Positions 20,000 through 30,297 of a stretch of 64,000 bases of DNA are shown here, in pieces. A program made the position numbers and the translations under genes. Positions within the stretch are counted from its first letter, which is position 1. Every line of letters begins with the position of its first letter. A model generated the notes under the pieces. It saw only the letters and a list, made by a program, of their open reading frames with translations. It was not told the DNA's origin and searched no databases. Location of the stretch: positions 180,169-244,168 of the forward strand of contig VHIT02000052.1 in NCBI GenBank assembly GCA_009768925.2, read 5' to 3'. This DNA is from Cryptosporidium bovis (taxonomy: Eukaryota; Apicomplexa; Conoidasida; Eucoccidiorida; Cryptosporidiidae).

Positions 20000-20417
20000 T
20001 TTAACAGAACTCCCTGACTCAATTACTCGAAAACTCTGGTAAAATCATACATAACAGTAAATCAAATTTAGGATGACCCTTTTCCCAAGCGTACATTACA
20101 ATATATATATGTATCTTACTGTTTTCTCGACATTGATTTTATTAATTTTATTTTAAATCGTCTTTACATTTCGGCGCCGAATTGAAGTGGAGAGGTCTGT
20201 TTGACATTATGTCTACTCAAAGTTAAAATTTTGTATTTTTAATAGAAATATTATTTGTTCTGTTACTCTCTTTCCCCCACCCCAAGTGAATCTTGGGCTT
20301 AGTTATTGCCTTCACACTTCATTATTTTGTTCCGTTTTTCTTTGTGGTTCAATAATTGGCACAAGTAGAAATGTAGTTGTTTGTGACTTGGAGTTCCATT
20401 AGCGTCTTTTTTGTAGT
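20000..20417. other. Intergenic, AMP deaminase promoter
   Basis: 418 bp upstream of AMPD and downstream of the next minus-strand gene. It holds a GGCGCC palindrome at 20172-20179 and a TATATATA run near 20103. Nothing else seen. Confidence 0.55.
20172..20179. promoter_or_regulatory. E2F-type palindrome CGGCGCCG
   Basis: Perfect palindrome in context TTTCGGCGCCGAA, 173 bp upstream of the AMP deaminase ATG. Confidence 0.5.
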
Positions 20418-23400
20418 CTAAGGTTCAATTAATGTAAATGAGTCAATGTAGCCGTATGGGGACTCTATCCTAACCAACTGGTCGTGCAAGACTGGTAAAC
20501 CATCTAACTCGAAAATGTTAGAATATGGATCGCTTATTGAAACAAGCGGTTCTGTTATTTTGTACCCTTCAAATGTACTTAAATGGTCAGTACCAAGTGC
20601 ATTAGTTGAATCAAGAACACCCCCACAATTGTTGCTAATATTCATATCCTCATCTATTATTACCGTTTGTCCATCAATAGAATCATTCAAAATTCTGTTG
20701 TTTAAACATTGATTATTTATACTTTCATCAATATTCATCAAACTATAAACTGAATCTTTATTCAGAAATACCTGATCGTGGTACATCTTGAATGGCTTGT
20801 ATTCAAATAAATCATTATTTTCACACTGCTTATCACCAAAATCACAATCTACTGGACTAACTGAGCTGTTTATTGAATTTAACTCATCGTTAATTAAATA
20901 GTCTGAATTGAGATTATTTATGTAAATATCCACATTCATGAGTTTTGTATTAAGAATGTTCCCAAGTCTCCCTGATTCGCTACAATTAACATTATTCATA
21001 ATGCCATCTGCCGGGATTTGATTCGTACTTAAATTATCGTCTTCATCATTTAATTGGCCTTGAAAAGTATCTTCATGATCATTTCTGTTATATATTCTGT
21101 TTTTGTCTTCCTGGATAGTTATATTTTGATTTGAGTAAGTTGTAGAGTGAGTTAAGTATGTTGAGACTGCTTCTCTATAGGCACTTGTTACTGTCTCCGG
21201 AGATACTTTTGGATCTATGTTTTTAACCCAATGATTTAATGGTTTTAACGAGGTGTCGATATTGTTATTTTCTTCACTATCATTGATCAATTTAGATCCA
21301 ATAACCCCTTTTGAATTATCCCTAGAACTAGTTTCGGAGCCACTGTATTTGCAGTTTTCAGTTTGCGATTGAAAAATACAAGCATGCTTTAATGCTTTTT
21401 TAACACCTCCATAAATAGTTGGGTTGAAGGATTTTGTATTCATCTGATTTAGTGTACCCAAACGTTTATAGGATACTATAAATACCCTTCTGCTTGGAAC
21501 CCATATTATTCTTTTTGGTAATGGCTTCAACCTATTTGCTTGTTCATTAAAGCTATAAACACTATCTACATCACTGTCCATATCAGATTTAGCAGAGATA
21601 TCATTCTTATTTAAAACATAGTTTATATTATTTGCAATAGAACCCAACTTTTGAAAATTTTTTTTATTATGACTTTCAGACTGTATATTTTTACCTGCTG
21701 GTAGTGTGATATTGCTATTTATATGAATATTTCCATTTATGGTATTGTCATTGCTATTAATGGGTGAGTAGTTACCTTCTTCATTTAAGTTTTTTTGTTT
21801 TTTTATCCATTTTATTGCAAGGTTAAAGGCTTCAAGTACCCCTCTTGTTTTTACTGAAAACCAAGCTCTTCTTTTATTGTATGTAATGCTAAATCCAAGT
21901 CTCTTCATACAAAATTTTATGAATGTTGAGTATGGAGGAGTCAATAAAATCTCTACCTGTTGGGAAATCATATTAATGTCCTCAGAGATTACACTTAAAA
22001 TATGCTTGTTTTTATTATTTATAACGTCTATATTATTTATCTCATTACAATTTTCAATAATATCATGTATTTCGCTTGAACAAATATTTGAGTTTCCATT
22101 ACCAACTTTATTAAAAAACTCCCGATTGTTTGACTCATAATAACAGTTGTTGTCACATTCTGAATACTTGTATTCTTCAATTTCAGTTCTTATTTTTTTT
22201 TTCTTGTAACTATTTACACTACTTCCTGATGAATCCCAATTCTTGACTGTTTTTGAAGTTATTGGTGTACCATTGTTTTCCTTGTATTTTGAGTTATAAA
22301 TGTTTTTATACTTTATCGAACATATCGTAATATAACTTTTAAAAAGTTCAAACGGGTCATTTTCATAACTCAAGCTAACGCCAACAAACTCTTGTTCACG
22401 AGCAATATGGTCATTTACACTTGTTTCCAGTGAGGTGTTGTCATTAACTTCATATTTAATATGCCTTGAATTATTTGTTTGAGTTTGGTATCTCCAAGAT
22501 AAAGTATCTAAATTCCAATATATTCCTTCTGGATATGGAAGCAGCATTTGCCTATGCTGTTCTATCATTAATGGAACTGGAATACGAATGTACTTGTATT
22601 CGTCAATGATTTTTTCACTCATCCATTTATCAAAAAAGCAATAAAATAAAATGGACTGTGAAACATAACACTTTTTTCCCAGTTCGTCATAAGTATTATT
22701 GTTATCATTTCTCAGTATTTGAAATTCACATATTAGCATTTCACTTGTACTCCTAGTTAAGTAATTCTTTACCAGAAGAATTTCTATTGGAACATTTTTA
22801 ACCTGATCATTTTCATTTATTTCATTTATTGTATCTATTGAAATACCCTTTTTTGATCTAAAATTTATTTTATGAGCAGACTTTAGAGTATAAACCTCCT
22901 TTTCACAGCTTGTACTTTTCAAGTGGTCAAAGTAATTTATTTGGGATTCTGTAAGATTCAACATATTATCTTTCTCTCCAAGCATAAAAACAAGTGCATT
23001 CCTATATATCTTTGCAGAAAATTCAAATTCGCCATATCCATCTAAGGTTGAATCGCCCTGATTTCTATTACAAAGGCTACAATAGTATTCGTTAGTACAA
23101 TTAAGTGAATAAGGAATTAATATTTTTCTCAAATCGTTGTTTTGATCGAGGTTGTGGCTAGCTGGACTCTCAAATCTGTCAAGTATACCCCCGATATTTT
23201 GAGTGGTTGTATTTGCTGTAGAAATCGGGGAAGTAGTTAGATCATAACTTTTTGGTGAATCTTTAAAATTCATAATATCAAATATCCCTTCTGCTTTGCT
23301 ACTTCTCGTTCTTAATTTCATTAATTCGTCACCTATAGTTGGAAGCAATAAATCCATATTATTTTTTACAGATAAAACTAGTTCATCTCCAGGATAAATA

Positions 23401-23849
23401 CATACATTTGGAATTGTGATAACACACAATCTTCCATCTATAACTTCCAATTGGCAGTTGCTTTCATCACTTTCTTTCCAAGTTTTTTGAATAAATCCAA
23501 GGATCCCAGTAATATTTCTTGTATCAATAACAATGCCATTGTAACGCCAGACCCAGTTTAATGAACTCCTTAATTCTGTGTAACAATATTCCTTGCTTCT
23601 AAATATTAGACTATCTAGGCTCAGAAGCTCTCCATGAATCTCTCCTATTATTATCCTTTCATTACTGTTTAAATTTAGCGTATTATTTCCAATATATCTT
23701 ACACCAAATCTTAAATAATCAACATCACCTATTTTTCCATGTTCTTCATAAAGTCCCAAGTAAGGAATTCCCAAGTCATTCGGAGACCATATTATGTCCC
23801 TTCCTGTTAATTTTTTTATTTCCTCTCCTGACCTTTGTTCTAATATCAT
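20418..23849 (-). CDS. Large protein with SET/PR-like and AP2-like segments
   Basis: 1143 codons from ATG 23849. Residues about 25-180 follow the order of a SET/PR domain: GVRYIGNNTLNLNSNERIII-GEIHGELL, then VIDTRNITGILGFIQKTW, a segment with RLCVITIPNVCIYPGDEL, and LVLSVK. The invariant N-H-S catalytic residues are not evident, so it is more like an inactive PR domain. A C-x2-C pair occurs near 255 (YYCSLCNRNQG). Two later segments look like AP2 DNA-binding domains: about 635-690 (RRAWFSVKTRGVLEAFNLA, IKWIKKQ) and about 775-828 (IIWVPSRRVFIVSYKRLG, KSFNPTIYGGVKKALKHAC). The remainder is Asn/Ser-rich. It is probably a nuclear regulator of the ApiAP2 type, but the domain calls are by eye. Confidence 0.6.
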   Translation of the reverse strand: MILEQRSGEEIKKLTGRDIIWSPNDLGIPYLGLYEEHGKIGDVDYLRFGVRYIGNNTLNLNSNERIIIGEIHGELLSLDSLIFRSKEYCYTELRSSLNWVWRYNGIVIDTRNITGILGFIQKTWKESDESNCQLEVIDGRLCVITIPNVCIYPGDELVLSVKNNMDLLLPTIGDELMKLRTRSSKAEGIFDIMNFKDSPKSYDLTTSPISTANTTTQNIGGILDRFESPASHNLDQNNDLRKILIPYSLNCTNEYYCSLCNRNQGDSTLDGYGEFEFSAKIYRNALVFMLGEKDNMLNLTESQINYFDHLKSTSCEKEVYTLKSAHKINFRSKKGISIDTINEINENDQVKNVPIEILLVKNYLTRSTSEMLICEFQILRNDNNNTYDELGKKCYVSQSILFYCFFDKWMSEKIIDEYKYIRIPVPLMIEQHRQMLLPYPEGIYWNLDTLSWRYQTQTNNSRHIKYEVNDNTSLETSVNDHIAREQEFVGVSLSYENDPFELFKSYITICSIKYKNIYNSKYKENNGTPITSKTVKNWDSSGSSVNSYKKKKIRTEIEEYKYSECDNNCYYESNNREFFNKVGNGNSNICSSEIHDIIENCNEINNIDVINNKNKHILSVISEDINMISQQVEILLTPPYSTFIKFCMKRLGFSITYNKRRAWFSVKTRGVLEAFNLAIKWIKKQKNLNEEGNYSPINSNDNTINGNIHINSNITLPAGKNIQSESHNKKNFQKLGSIANNINYVLNKNDISAKSDMDSDVDSVYSFNEQANRLKPLPKRIIWVPSRRVFIVSYKRLGTLNQMNTKSFNPTIYGGVKKALKHACIFQSQTENCKYSGSETSSRDNSKGVIGSKLINDSEENNNIDTSLKPLNHWVKNIDPKVSPETVTSAYREAVSTYLTHSTTYSNQNITIQEDKNRIYNRNDHEDTFQGQLNDEDDNLSTNQIPADGIMNNVNCSESGRLGNILNTKLMNVDIYINNLNSDYLINDELNSINSSVSPVDCDFGDKQCENNDLFEYKPFKMYHDQVFLNKDSVYSLMNIDESINNQCLNNRILNDSIDGQTVIIDEDMNISNNCGGVLDSTNALGTDHLSTFEGYKITEPLVSISDPYSNIFELDGLPVLHDQLVRIESPYGYIDSFTLIEP

Positions 23850-24635
23850 ATTTAGAATATAATTAGCTTCTTCAGAAGTTTTATTTGTATGTTTTCTTTC
23901 ATATGAGTTGTTAAGAATTTAATTAGATAGTTTTTGTTAAACTTTTGCTTATATTCACCTTTAATTAATTCAAGGCATTAAATATAAATTACAACTACCC
24001 CCTCTTTTGGCACTTAATATTCATTACTCTTAATTTTGTTCCACTTACTCTATCTCCTTTTTTCCCAACCATTTAATTTCTTTAAGTGGCATTTATTTTA
24101 TACTATCATACGGTATTAGTAATGTGTGGGTATTAAATTATATATTAACCTTCATCACGATACCTATTTATTACTCTATTATAATTTATTAACCCTCACC
24201 GACCATAAACGATAGTCATAATTTTCTATATATATTTTGCATGTATATTACACATGCATGTTATGCATGCAAATAAAAGGTATCGTTTTTATAAAATAAA
24301 ATAAAAAAACTTGCACTAAATTAAGGAAAAAAAATGATTTTGGTAAATAATTTATGCAATTAAAATATTTTTTTTAATAATTTTATTTCGGCATTTAATG
24401 TGGTCAATATTTTTTATATATAAGATTAAATAGAATATATCAAAATAATATTCAAATAAAACAGAAAGCAAAAAACAAGGATATAGATATAAAAAGTAAT
24501 AAATTAGACCAACTGTAATTGTCTTATGCATACTTAATCAAAAAAAGTATAAAATATAACTTCATAAACTTCTTAATGTAATAAAAGATATATGTATGCA
24601 TTTGTGTATGTCATATTCATGATTCTAAAGTATTA
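23850..24635. other. Intergenic, divergent promoter region
   Basis: 786 bp between the SET/AP2-like gene and the next plus gene. The extremely AT-rich sequence holds a TGCATGCA-type cluster at 24239-24271. No coding frame. Confidence 0.55.
24239..24271. promoter_or_regulatory. Cluster of three TGCATG-type boxes
   Basis: TGCATGT, ATGCATG and TGCATGCA lie within 33 bp, in the shared promoter of a putative AP2-like regulator and an unknown gene. Confidence 0.5.
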
Positions 24636-25301
24636 ATGAACCGAGATAATAGGGAATTAATGTTATGTGGGGTTTATGAATGTAATTATACAAGTAAAAG
24701 CGGAGAAATAAGACATATAACTCCAACTCAAGATTATTATAAAAAATTAAACATATGTGAAGGAACAACGAAAATACTACTTCCTTATTATGTAGATATT
24801 AATTTTGATGGAATAAGTCAGTTTGAGACGCAATCACACATTGTACTTAGGTTCAATAATATATCAGACAGTGTTCTAACAAAATTAAAGAGGATGTATA
24901 TAATTCATGAAGGAATTCCTGTGCAACTACACAACTTAAATTGTTTTTTAATAGGTAAGAACAGTAAAATAAATGATAACGTAAGACTGAGTTTATTGGG
25001 TTCTTCTATGATTAAAGACAAAGTTCAGTACTTTAAATCTATAAGAGTAGTCATCAAAATTGATAATCCAACCCATAATTTTTGTGACAATGTGGCTGAA
25101 AACAATACTCAAACAATAAGGATAATGGTCGATTATGTTATTGATTTGGATAATCTAATATCAATTTTTAATTCCACAAGGAACGAAAACTCCTCAATAG
25201 AAAACTATTCTAATGAAGGTTTAGATGAAAAGGATTCCGAGGTTGATAGTCAGGATTATTCGTTTGTTCCGATATTGATGCCAACTATGGGTCACAGGTA
25301 G
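24636..25301 (+). CDS. Hypothetical protein
   Basis: 221 codons from ATG 24636. No family recognised. It has no signal peptide or membrane segment. The first 180 residues are compact, with beta-like stretches (ILLPYYVDINFDGI, HIVLRFNNIS, IRVVIKIDNPT, IRIMVDYVIDLDNLI). An acidic Ser-rich linker follows, and it ends in VPILMPTMGHR. Codon use and composition match its neighbours, so it is probably a real gene. It is convergent with the multipass protein gene, 190 bp apart. Confidence 0.65.
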   Translation: MNRDNRELMLCGVYECNYTSKSGEIRHITPTQDYYKKLNICEGTTKILLPYYVDINFDGISQFETQSHIVLRFNNISDSVLTKLKRMYIIHEGIPVQLHNLNCFLIGKNSKINDNVRLSLLGSSMIKDKVQYFKSIRVVIKIDNPTHNFCDNVAENNTQTIRIMVDYVIDLDNLISIFNSTRNENSSIENYSNEGLDEKDSEVDSQDYSFVPILMPTMGHR

Positions 25302-25492
25302 AAATGAACTAATTGTGGGAAAAAATAATAGCTTGAATTTATAAGGCAACAGAAAAATGAAAGGAATTATATACAGGTAGAAATATTAAAAAAGAAAGTA
25401 TTGCTTCAAGACAATTTAAATAATAAGTATATATATATATAGTTTTAGCTTACACTTAACAAATACTAGGTAATATAGTAAGTTTGTATGAA

Positions 25493-27250
25493 CTATTCTT
25501 GCAATAAAAATACTTTTGCAGAATTTACAGGGGTATTCATAAGATTCATATTTGTTGATATTCTTTCAAAATTGATTCCTTTGGAAAAAGTTGTATTGTT
25601 ATCGCAGTGTTCATTATCCAGTAAATCTTCTGTCTCAAATTCGTTTTCCTCGTCAGTTACTGTTGAGCTGGTACTATTTCTCTGATTTAAGTTAACACTT
25701 CCCCCAATTATTCTAATATTTGTTTTATAATATTTTTTGTAGTCGTCCTCTGAAATGTATTCACAATTATTACTCAGGTCGGTTTTGTAAATAACAAACC
25801 ATCTATTGTACAATAAAACTATTTTAAATATTATATCTATTTCCTGTAATTTAAGAACTAAAATCGATGAAATTGACATAATAAGACTAAATATATTATT
25901 GCTTAGCCATAAAGGAACATCATGTCTCATAGAAGTACTTAATAGTGTTTGGAATCCTTGAATTGTAACCAATCCAACAATACCATAGGTTTCAGCATTG
26001 TTGATTTTATATCTATTGTAAATCCCAATCATTGAAATTGCCGAAAAAATTATTGCAAGTAGTTCTTTATTATTAATATTAAATATTGAACCAAACATGG
26101 TTTTTATAGCAAGATATAAATTAAACTTCCCGTTAAAGTCCAATTCTCCAAGTGTTTGGTGTATTAGTGTCCTTAGTAACAAACAAGATGGGAGTGCGAT
26201 TAATATTTGACCTAACGTCATAAATATATGTATATGAACGTTACAAATTCTTCTTTCAGTATCTTTAAAAACATAATTATGATTATTATTTAATTGAAAT
26301 TCATTAATTATTTTTCTACATATTAAATGAAACAATATGTCGTGTAAACAGGGTAAAATTAAGGCAATAAGCATCCCCAAATGAATAATGCCAATTTTAT
26401 TACCATTATAAAAATTCAAAATAAGCTTGTCTGGAGTCGCAATTAACAGCGAGGAAAATATTAAGAATACCACCAACAATTGACGCATTGTTATTTTATT
26501 ATCGGTAATATTTCTGGTAACAAAATTATGATTGTCTATTTCATTGTTTATTAATTTACCGATTTCTGATTTATCTGCATCAAATATGTCATTAAAGTCA
26601 ATTTTTTTGGGTGTTTTTGCTTTTTGTTCCATATTAAATTTAAATGTCAAAATTAAAAAAAGTAAAACACTTATTACAGGAGTAAATAGTTGAAAGGAAG
26701 ATATGGTTTCAATACTAATAAACATTTCTGTAATCGGTTGTGAAACAGTAATTACACCTGATATTAACATCCACAAAAGCAGTAATTTTTTATTTTTTGC
26801 TGATACATTGACTACTTTTTCAGGGTTATTATATATCATATCATTTTCTCTTAAGTCATTTTTAACTCTTTTTTTTAATATATATAATTCAAATAATTGG
26901 AAAAATAACACAAATATACAAAATATAGATCTTATAATGATAAAATCAACCATATTTTTTTGAATATTATTCATTATATCTTTGTGTAACAGTGTTAATA
27001 CAACTCCACTAATAAATATAATTTGGTTTTCAAATATTGGTATTAATATTTTTTTTGGATGAGGAGGAATCTCACAAAAAAGATTGTTTCTCCTATCATA
27101 AAAAGAATATCTTTTTAAAGGAATCTCCTTAGTTAATTTAGAATCATTTTTTCTTTCTTCAATACCAGCTCTTCTATTATTCACAGAAAACACTTTTCTT
27201 GACTCTAGCTGAATTTTTTCCAATACAATAGGTTTTCTGGAGTTTTCCAT
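25493..27250 (-). CDS. Multipass membrane protein, transporter-like
   Basis: 585 codons from ATG 27250. After a basic cytosolic N-terminus of about 70 residues there are roughly ten hydrophobic helices, from IIFISGVVLTLLH (about 75) to LIMSISSILVLKL (about 485). A long loop of about 45 residues occurs near 210-250. The layout, including WMLISGVITVSQPITEMFI followed by SFQLFTPVISVLLFLIL, resembles drug/metabolite transporters, a group that includes nucleotide-sugar carriers and the apicomplexan CRT family. No diagnostic motif permits a substrate call. The hydrophilic C-terminus carries Ser/Thr and acidic clusters. Confidence 0.7.
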   Translation of the reverse strand: MENSRKPIVLEKIQLESRKVFSVNNRRAGIEERKNDSKLTKEIPLKRYSFYDRRNNLFCEIPPHPKKILIPIFENQIIFISGVVLTLLHKDIMNNIQKNMVDFIIIRSIFCIFVLFFQLFELYILKKRVKNDLRENDMIYNNPEKVVNVSAKNKKLLLLWMLISGVITVSQPITEMFISIETISSFQLFTPVISVLLFLILTFKFNMEQKAKTPKKIDFNDIFDADKSEIGKLINNEIDNHNFVTRNITDNKITMRQLLVVFLIFSSLLIATPDKLILNFYNGNKIGIIHLGMLIALILPCLHDILFHLICRKIINEFQLNNNHNYVFKDTERRICNVHIHIFMTLGQILIALPSCLLLRTLIHQTLGELDFNGKFNLYLAIKTMFGSIFNINNKELLAIIFSAISMIGIYNRYKINNAETYGIVGLVTIQGFQTLLSTSMRHDVPLWLSNNIFSLIMSISSILVLKLQEIDIIFKIVLLYNRWFVIYKTDLSNNCEYISEDDYKKYYKTNIRIIGGSVNLNQRNSTSSTVTDEENEFETEDLLDNEHCDNNTTFSKGINFERISTNMNLMNTPVNSAKVFLLQE

Positions 27251-27543
27251 TTTGTAACTCTGAATGTAGAACTGATAAATAAAATATGGAGAAAAATAAA
27301 CACTAATAGATAGGTTGATAAAATGTTATGTTATGAGGAATATAATATGGGATATCCTTATTAAAAATTACTTCAATTTTAACTTTTCACACATTGTTGG
27401 TTCATTGCTTTAGCAACATGAAAATAAATACAAATGCACACTTTATAGTAAATGGACATAAATGTATATTATTATCATTTAATCATATTTCTTGTGCAAT
27501 TAGTCGTATATTAGTCATACTAAAACAAACTGATTAGTTATTT

Positions 27544-29577
27544 TTACTCATTTTTTTTGAATGTAATATCAATACCAACAGAAATGTGGTCTGAAGAATA
27601 CACTGGATTAGGCAGTGTATTTATAGGATTTAGAACATCTTCTTGTATATAACCCAAATATTTATTGACGTATATCTTATATTTGTTCATTATATTGTTT
27701 TGTTCTACAAGGTAAATATAATCGAGTTGCCCTGAAAAACTGTTTACTTTATTAGTAAAAGGATAATATAAATTTTCATCGAAACTAATGGAGTCGTCGT
27801 TTTTAGTTCTTTTTTTGTTATCACTTGCTAATATAATGATGTTGTTATATTTACTACCAATGTTAATATTAAATAAGTCAACACATTTATTTGAAATTTG
27901 GATATCAAACCCAAAATCACCATTATCAGATAGTTTTTCAATTGCGTTATTTTCAAAACAAGAAAGAATGTCCTCACTAATATGAACTTGAGAATGAAAC
28001 CAATCTATTGATTTACGGGATAACTCACCATTAATAAGCAACATTCTGGCATCTGAAAAAGGTAGGGTATTAAAGTCGCCCATAATAAATGGGATGATGT
28101 CTATACCCGAATATTTATTTTTAGTATTGTTAATAAAATCACAAATTAAATCCATAAATAATTTGACCTGTATTATTCTAATATGACCACCGTATTGGTG
28201 ATAGTACAAATGAGTGTTACCGATTATATAGATAATATCTGATTTATTATGTTTTAAAACAGTTATTTGGTAAACTGTGGAAATATTGTTCAAGGATTTT
28301 TCAATAAAATTAGGCCATTTGATATTAATCTCGCTCATTAAACTAGAGTAATTGCTCTTAAATAAGTCTCTAAATAGAGTGGCTTTTGTTTCTAAAAGTT
28401 CGAATTCACTTTCTCTATAAAAGGTAGAAACACCCTCGTATTCATTATGAAATACTCCTTTATAACCCTTATTTTCTAACAATATTTTAATAAAAGAGTT
28501 GTATAATGACGACTGAACTTCCTGCATACATATAACATCAAATTCCAAATCAATTAGTTCTTTCGCTAAAATGCTTCTTCTGTAGTTTGGTTGCAGAGCA
28601 TAAATGGGACAATTAGGATACATTTCAGTCAAGGCTTTCTCAGTCTGAGCAAATAATTCTGACAGAATATTAAATGTTACTATCCTTAGCCTATTAGTAT
28701 CATTTTCAGCCCCATAATTTTCGTTTTTTCTTTTAAAATCTTCAATTCTGGAATCACGCCATGATCTTTTCAAGGGAGCGTTTATTTTGTTAAATCTATA
28801 TACTGTATCGAATATAGGAGATTCAAAATATTTATCTATTATCCTTAAAATTAAGGAGTAATTATCAATATGTTCAATTATATTTCTAATTTTATCATTG
28901 TCATTTATATTTTCTAAATTCATTTCACATACCAAGTTATTGTCTATTTCAATTATATTTTCCGGAAGAGTTTGGAGTAGCTCAAACTTCATCCTACTTT
29001 GAGAAGTATGACCTTGCAAATACCATTTATAACTGAATTCACCTTCATCTCCTCTGTGAAATGATAGTGAAGGAACCACTGGGAACCCTAGCCTAATTTC
29101 ATTTCTTAGAGTTACACTCTCAACTAAATTCGCATTTTTAACTATTTTAAATGAAAACTTTTTCTCAATTTTGTTGTTTAAATTCAAATCTAGGTTAACA
29201 AAACAATCTTGTTCTAACTTTAATAGTTCTTCCAATGAAATTTCGCCAACTGACTCATTGTTTTTATTTATTGTTAACAAAACTCCTAACTTAACATTTT
29301 TATCAAATCGACTTTTTATATAGTTTTCAAGTTGTTTTTTTAAATTCAAGGAGACTCTCTTATTGAATGAGCCTGTCATTTCGTCGGAGTTTCTATTCAT
29401 TGTTAGTATTATTCTCTCATTTGCGTGATCTTCCTTTTTATTATAGTAACTTTGAATAAAATCCTTGAATTCATCTTCCAACGTTATAATGAATTTCATT
29501 ACAACCCGTCCATCTATTCCAGATTCGGTAAGTATAACAAATCCATCTTTTATTTTTAATTCGTCTTTATTTTTCAT
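27544..29577 (-). CDS. 2'-phosphodiesterase (PDE12-like), EEP family
   Basis: 677 codons from ATG 29577. The C-terminal EEP nuclease domain starts near 290 with LRIVTFNILSELFAQ. It continues with FDVICMQEVQSSLYNSF (catalytic Glu), EYEGVSTFYRESEF, IIGNTHLYYHQYGGHIRIIQ, PFIMGDFNTLPFSDARML, FSGQLDYIYLVEQ and PVYSSDHISVGIDI. The HLYYHQYGGHIRIIQ segment and the N-terminal beta-like region, including FSYKWYLQG, favour PDE12 over CCR4. Human PDE12 is a mitochondrial 2',5'-oligoadenylate and poly(A) phosphodiesterase. No clear mitochondrial targeting peptide is seen here, so location is open. It is the second EEP enzyme in this window and is clearly not a recent copy of the CCR4 gene. Confidence 0.85.
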   Translation of the reverse strand: MKNKDELKIKDGFVILTESGIDGRVVMKFIITLEDEFKDFIQSYYNKKEDHANERIILTMNRNSDEMTGSFNKRVSLNLKKQLENYIKSRFDKNVKLGVLLTINKNNESVGEISLEELLKLEQDCFVNLDLNLNNKIEKKFSFKIVKNANLVESVTLRNEIRLGFPVVPSLSFHRGDEGEFSYKWYLQGHTSQSRMKFELLQTLPENIIEIDNNLVCEMNLENINDNDKIRNIIEHIDNYSLILRIIDKYFESPIFDTVYRFNKINAPLKRSWRDSRIEDFKRKNENYGAENDTNRLRIVTFNILSELFAQTEKALTEMYPNCPIYALQPNYRRSILAKELIDLEFDVICMQEVQSSLYNSFIKILLENKGYKGVFHNEYEGVSTFYRESEFELLETKATLFRDLFKSNYSSLMSEINIKWPNFIEKSLNNISTVYQITVLKHNKSDIIYIIGNTHLYYHQYGGHIRIIQVKLFMDLICDFINNTKNKYSGIDIIPFIMGDFNTLPFSDARMLLINGELSRKSIDWFHSQVHISEDILSCFENNAIEKLSDNGDFGFDIQISNKCVDLFNINIGSKYNNIIILASDNKKRTKNDDSISFDENLYYPFTNKVNSFSGQLDYIYLVEQNNIMNKYKIYVNKYLGYIQEDVLNPINTLPNPVYSSDHISVGIDITFKKNE

Positions 29578-29638
29578 TTTTTACTTTATTTATTAGAAAC
29601 TTTTTTCTTTAAAATGCGAATTTATAAACGTTCAAATC

Positions 29639-29648
29639 ATTTCCGCCA
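29639..29648 (-). promoter_or_regulatory. E2F-like box TTTCCGCC
   Basis: CATTTCCGCCATTT context, about 65 bp upstream of the PDE12-like start. It lacks one C of the full consensus. Confidence 0.35.
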
Positions 29649-30188
29649 TTTAATTTAATGAAAGAATAATTTTTTTGATTAAAGCCTTAAAAATAAAAAA
29701 ATTAAAAGCTCGGAGGCTTCCACTTTTGTAACTAAAAAATATTAGTAAAAAATAATAATGTTAATCAGCACTCATCTTTTAACGGAGTCACAGGACCACT
29801 TTACATTAGTTTTAGGATAATATCAACCAATATGCCACAAATCTTTTACTTAAATATAGAAGCTTAATCTAATTGATCTAATCTTTAAATAATCAATTAC
29901 TTGTTTTTGTGATCAATCACTTAAAAAATATCACTGAAACATGAGTATTATATATTGTCACAAAATGTTAACATGCAGATAACAAAGAATACAAGTAATG
30001 TTATTCTATTTGGTAATATAATAAAAGGCTTAATAAGATAACAATGGACATGCACCAAGTAAAAATAAATCTTCAAGATATAATCTGTTCGACATTAATT
30101 ATATTACGCTACAATAAAACGAGTTTCTCATCCACCCTTTTTTCATTTTATTTTACTAGTTAATTTCCCGATTTAAACATTATGCCAG

Positions 30189-30201
30189 TTTGGCGGCAAA
30201 A
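30189..30201. promoter_or_regulatory. E2F-like box TTTGGCGGCAAAA
   Basis: Near-consensus element about 97 bp upstream of the DBP7 ATG. Confidence 0.45.
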
Positions 30202-30297
30202 CACAAGAGTAAAAGGTGACATTAATCGAAAGGTTATGATAAAACAAAAAAAGGATAGCAAAGGCAGTCTATGTAAAAAGACGTAATTAAGGTCAAC

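Larger units (their letters stand above)
29578..30297. other. Intergenic, divergent PDE12-like/DBP7 promoter
   Basis: 720 bp. It contains two E2F-like boxes, one close to each gene. A 40-codon frame from the ATG near 30044 shows no recognisable content. Confidence 0.55.

Noticed and set aside
25427-25441. TA microsatellite near 25.43 kb
   Set aside because: Simple AT run in a convergent intergenic region; no sign of an origin or mobile element.
30044-30166. 40-codon frame between PDE12-like and DBP7 genes
   Set aside because: No family, no conserved pattern, and such lengths occur by chance at this composition.
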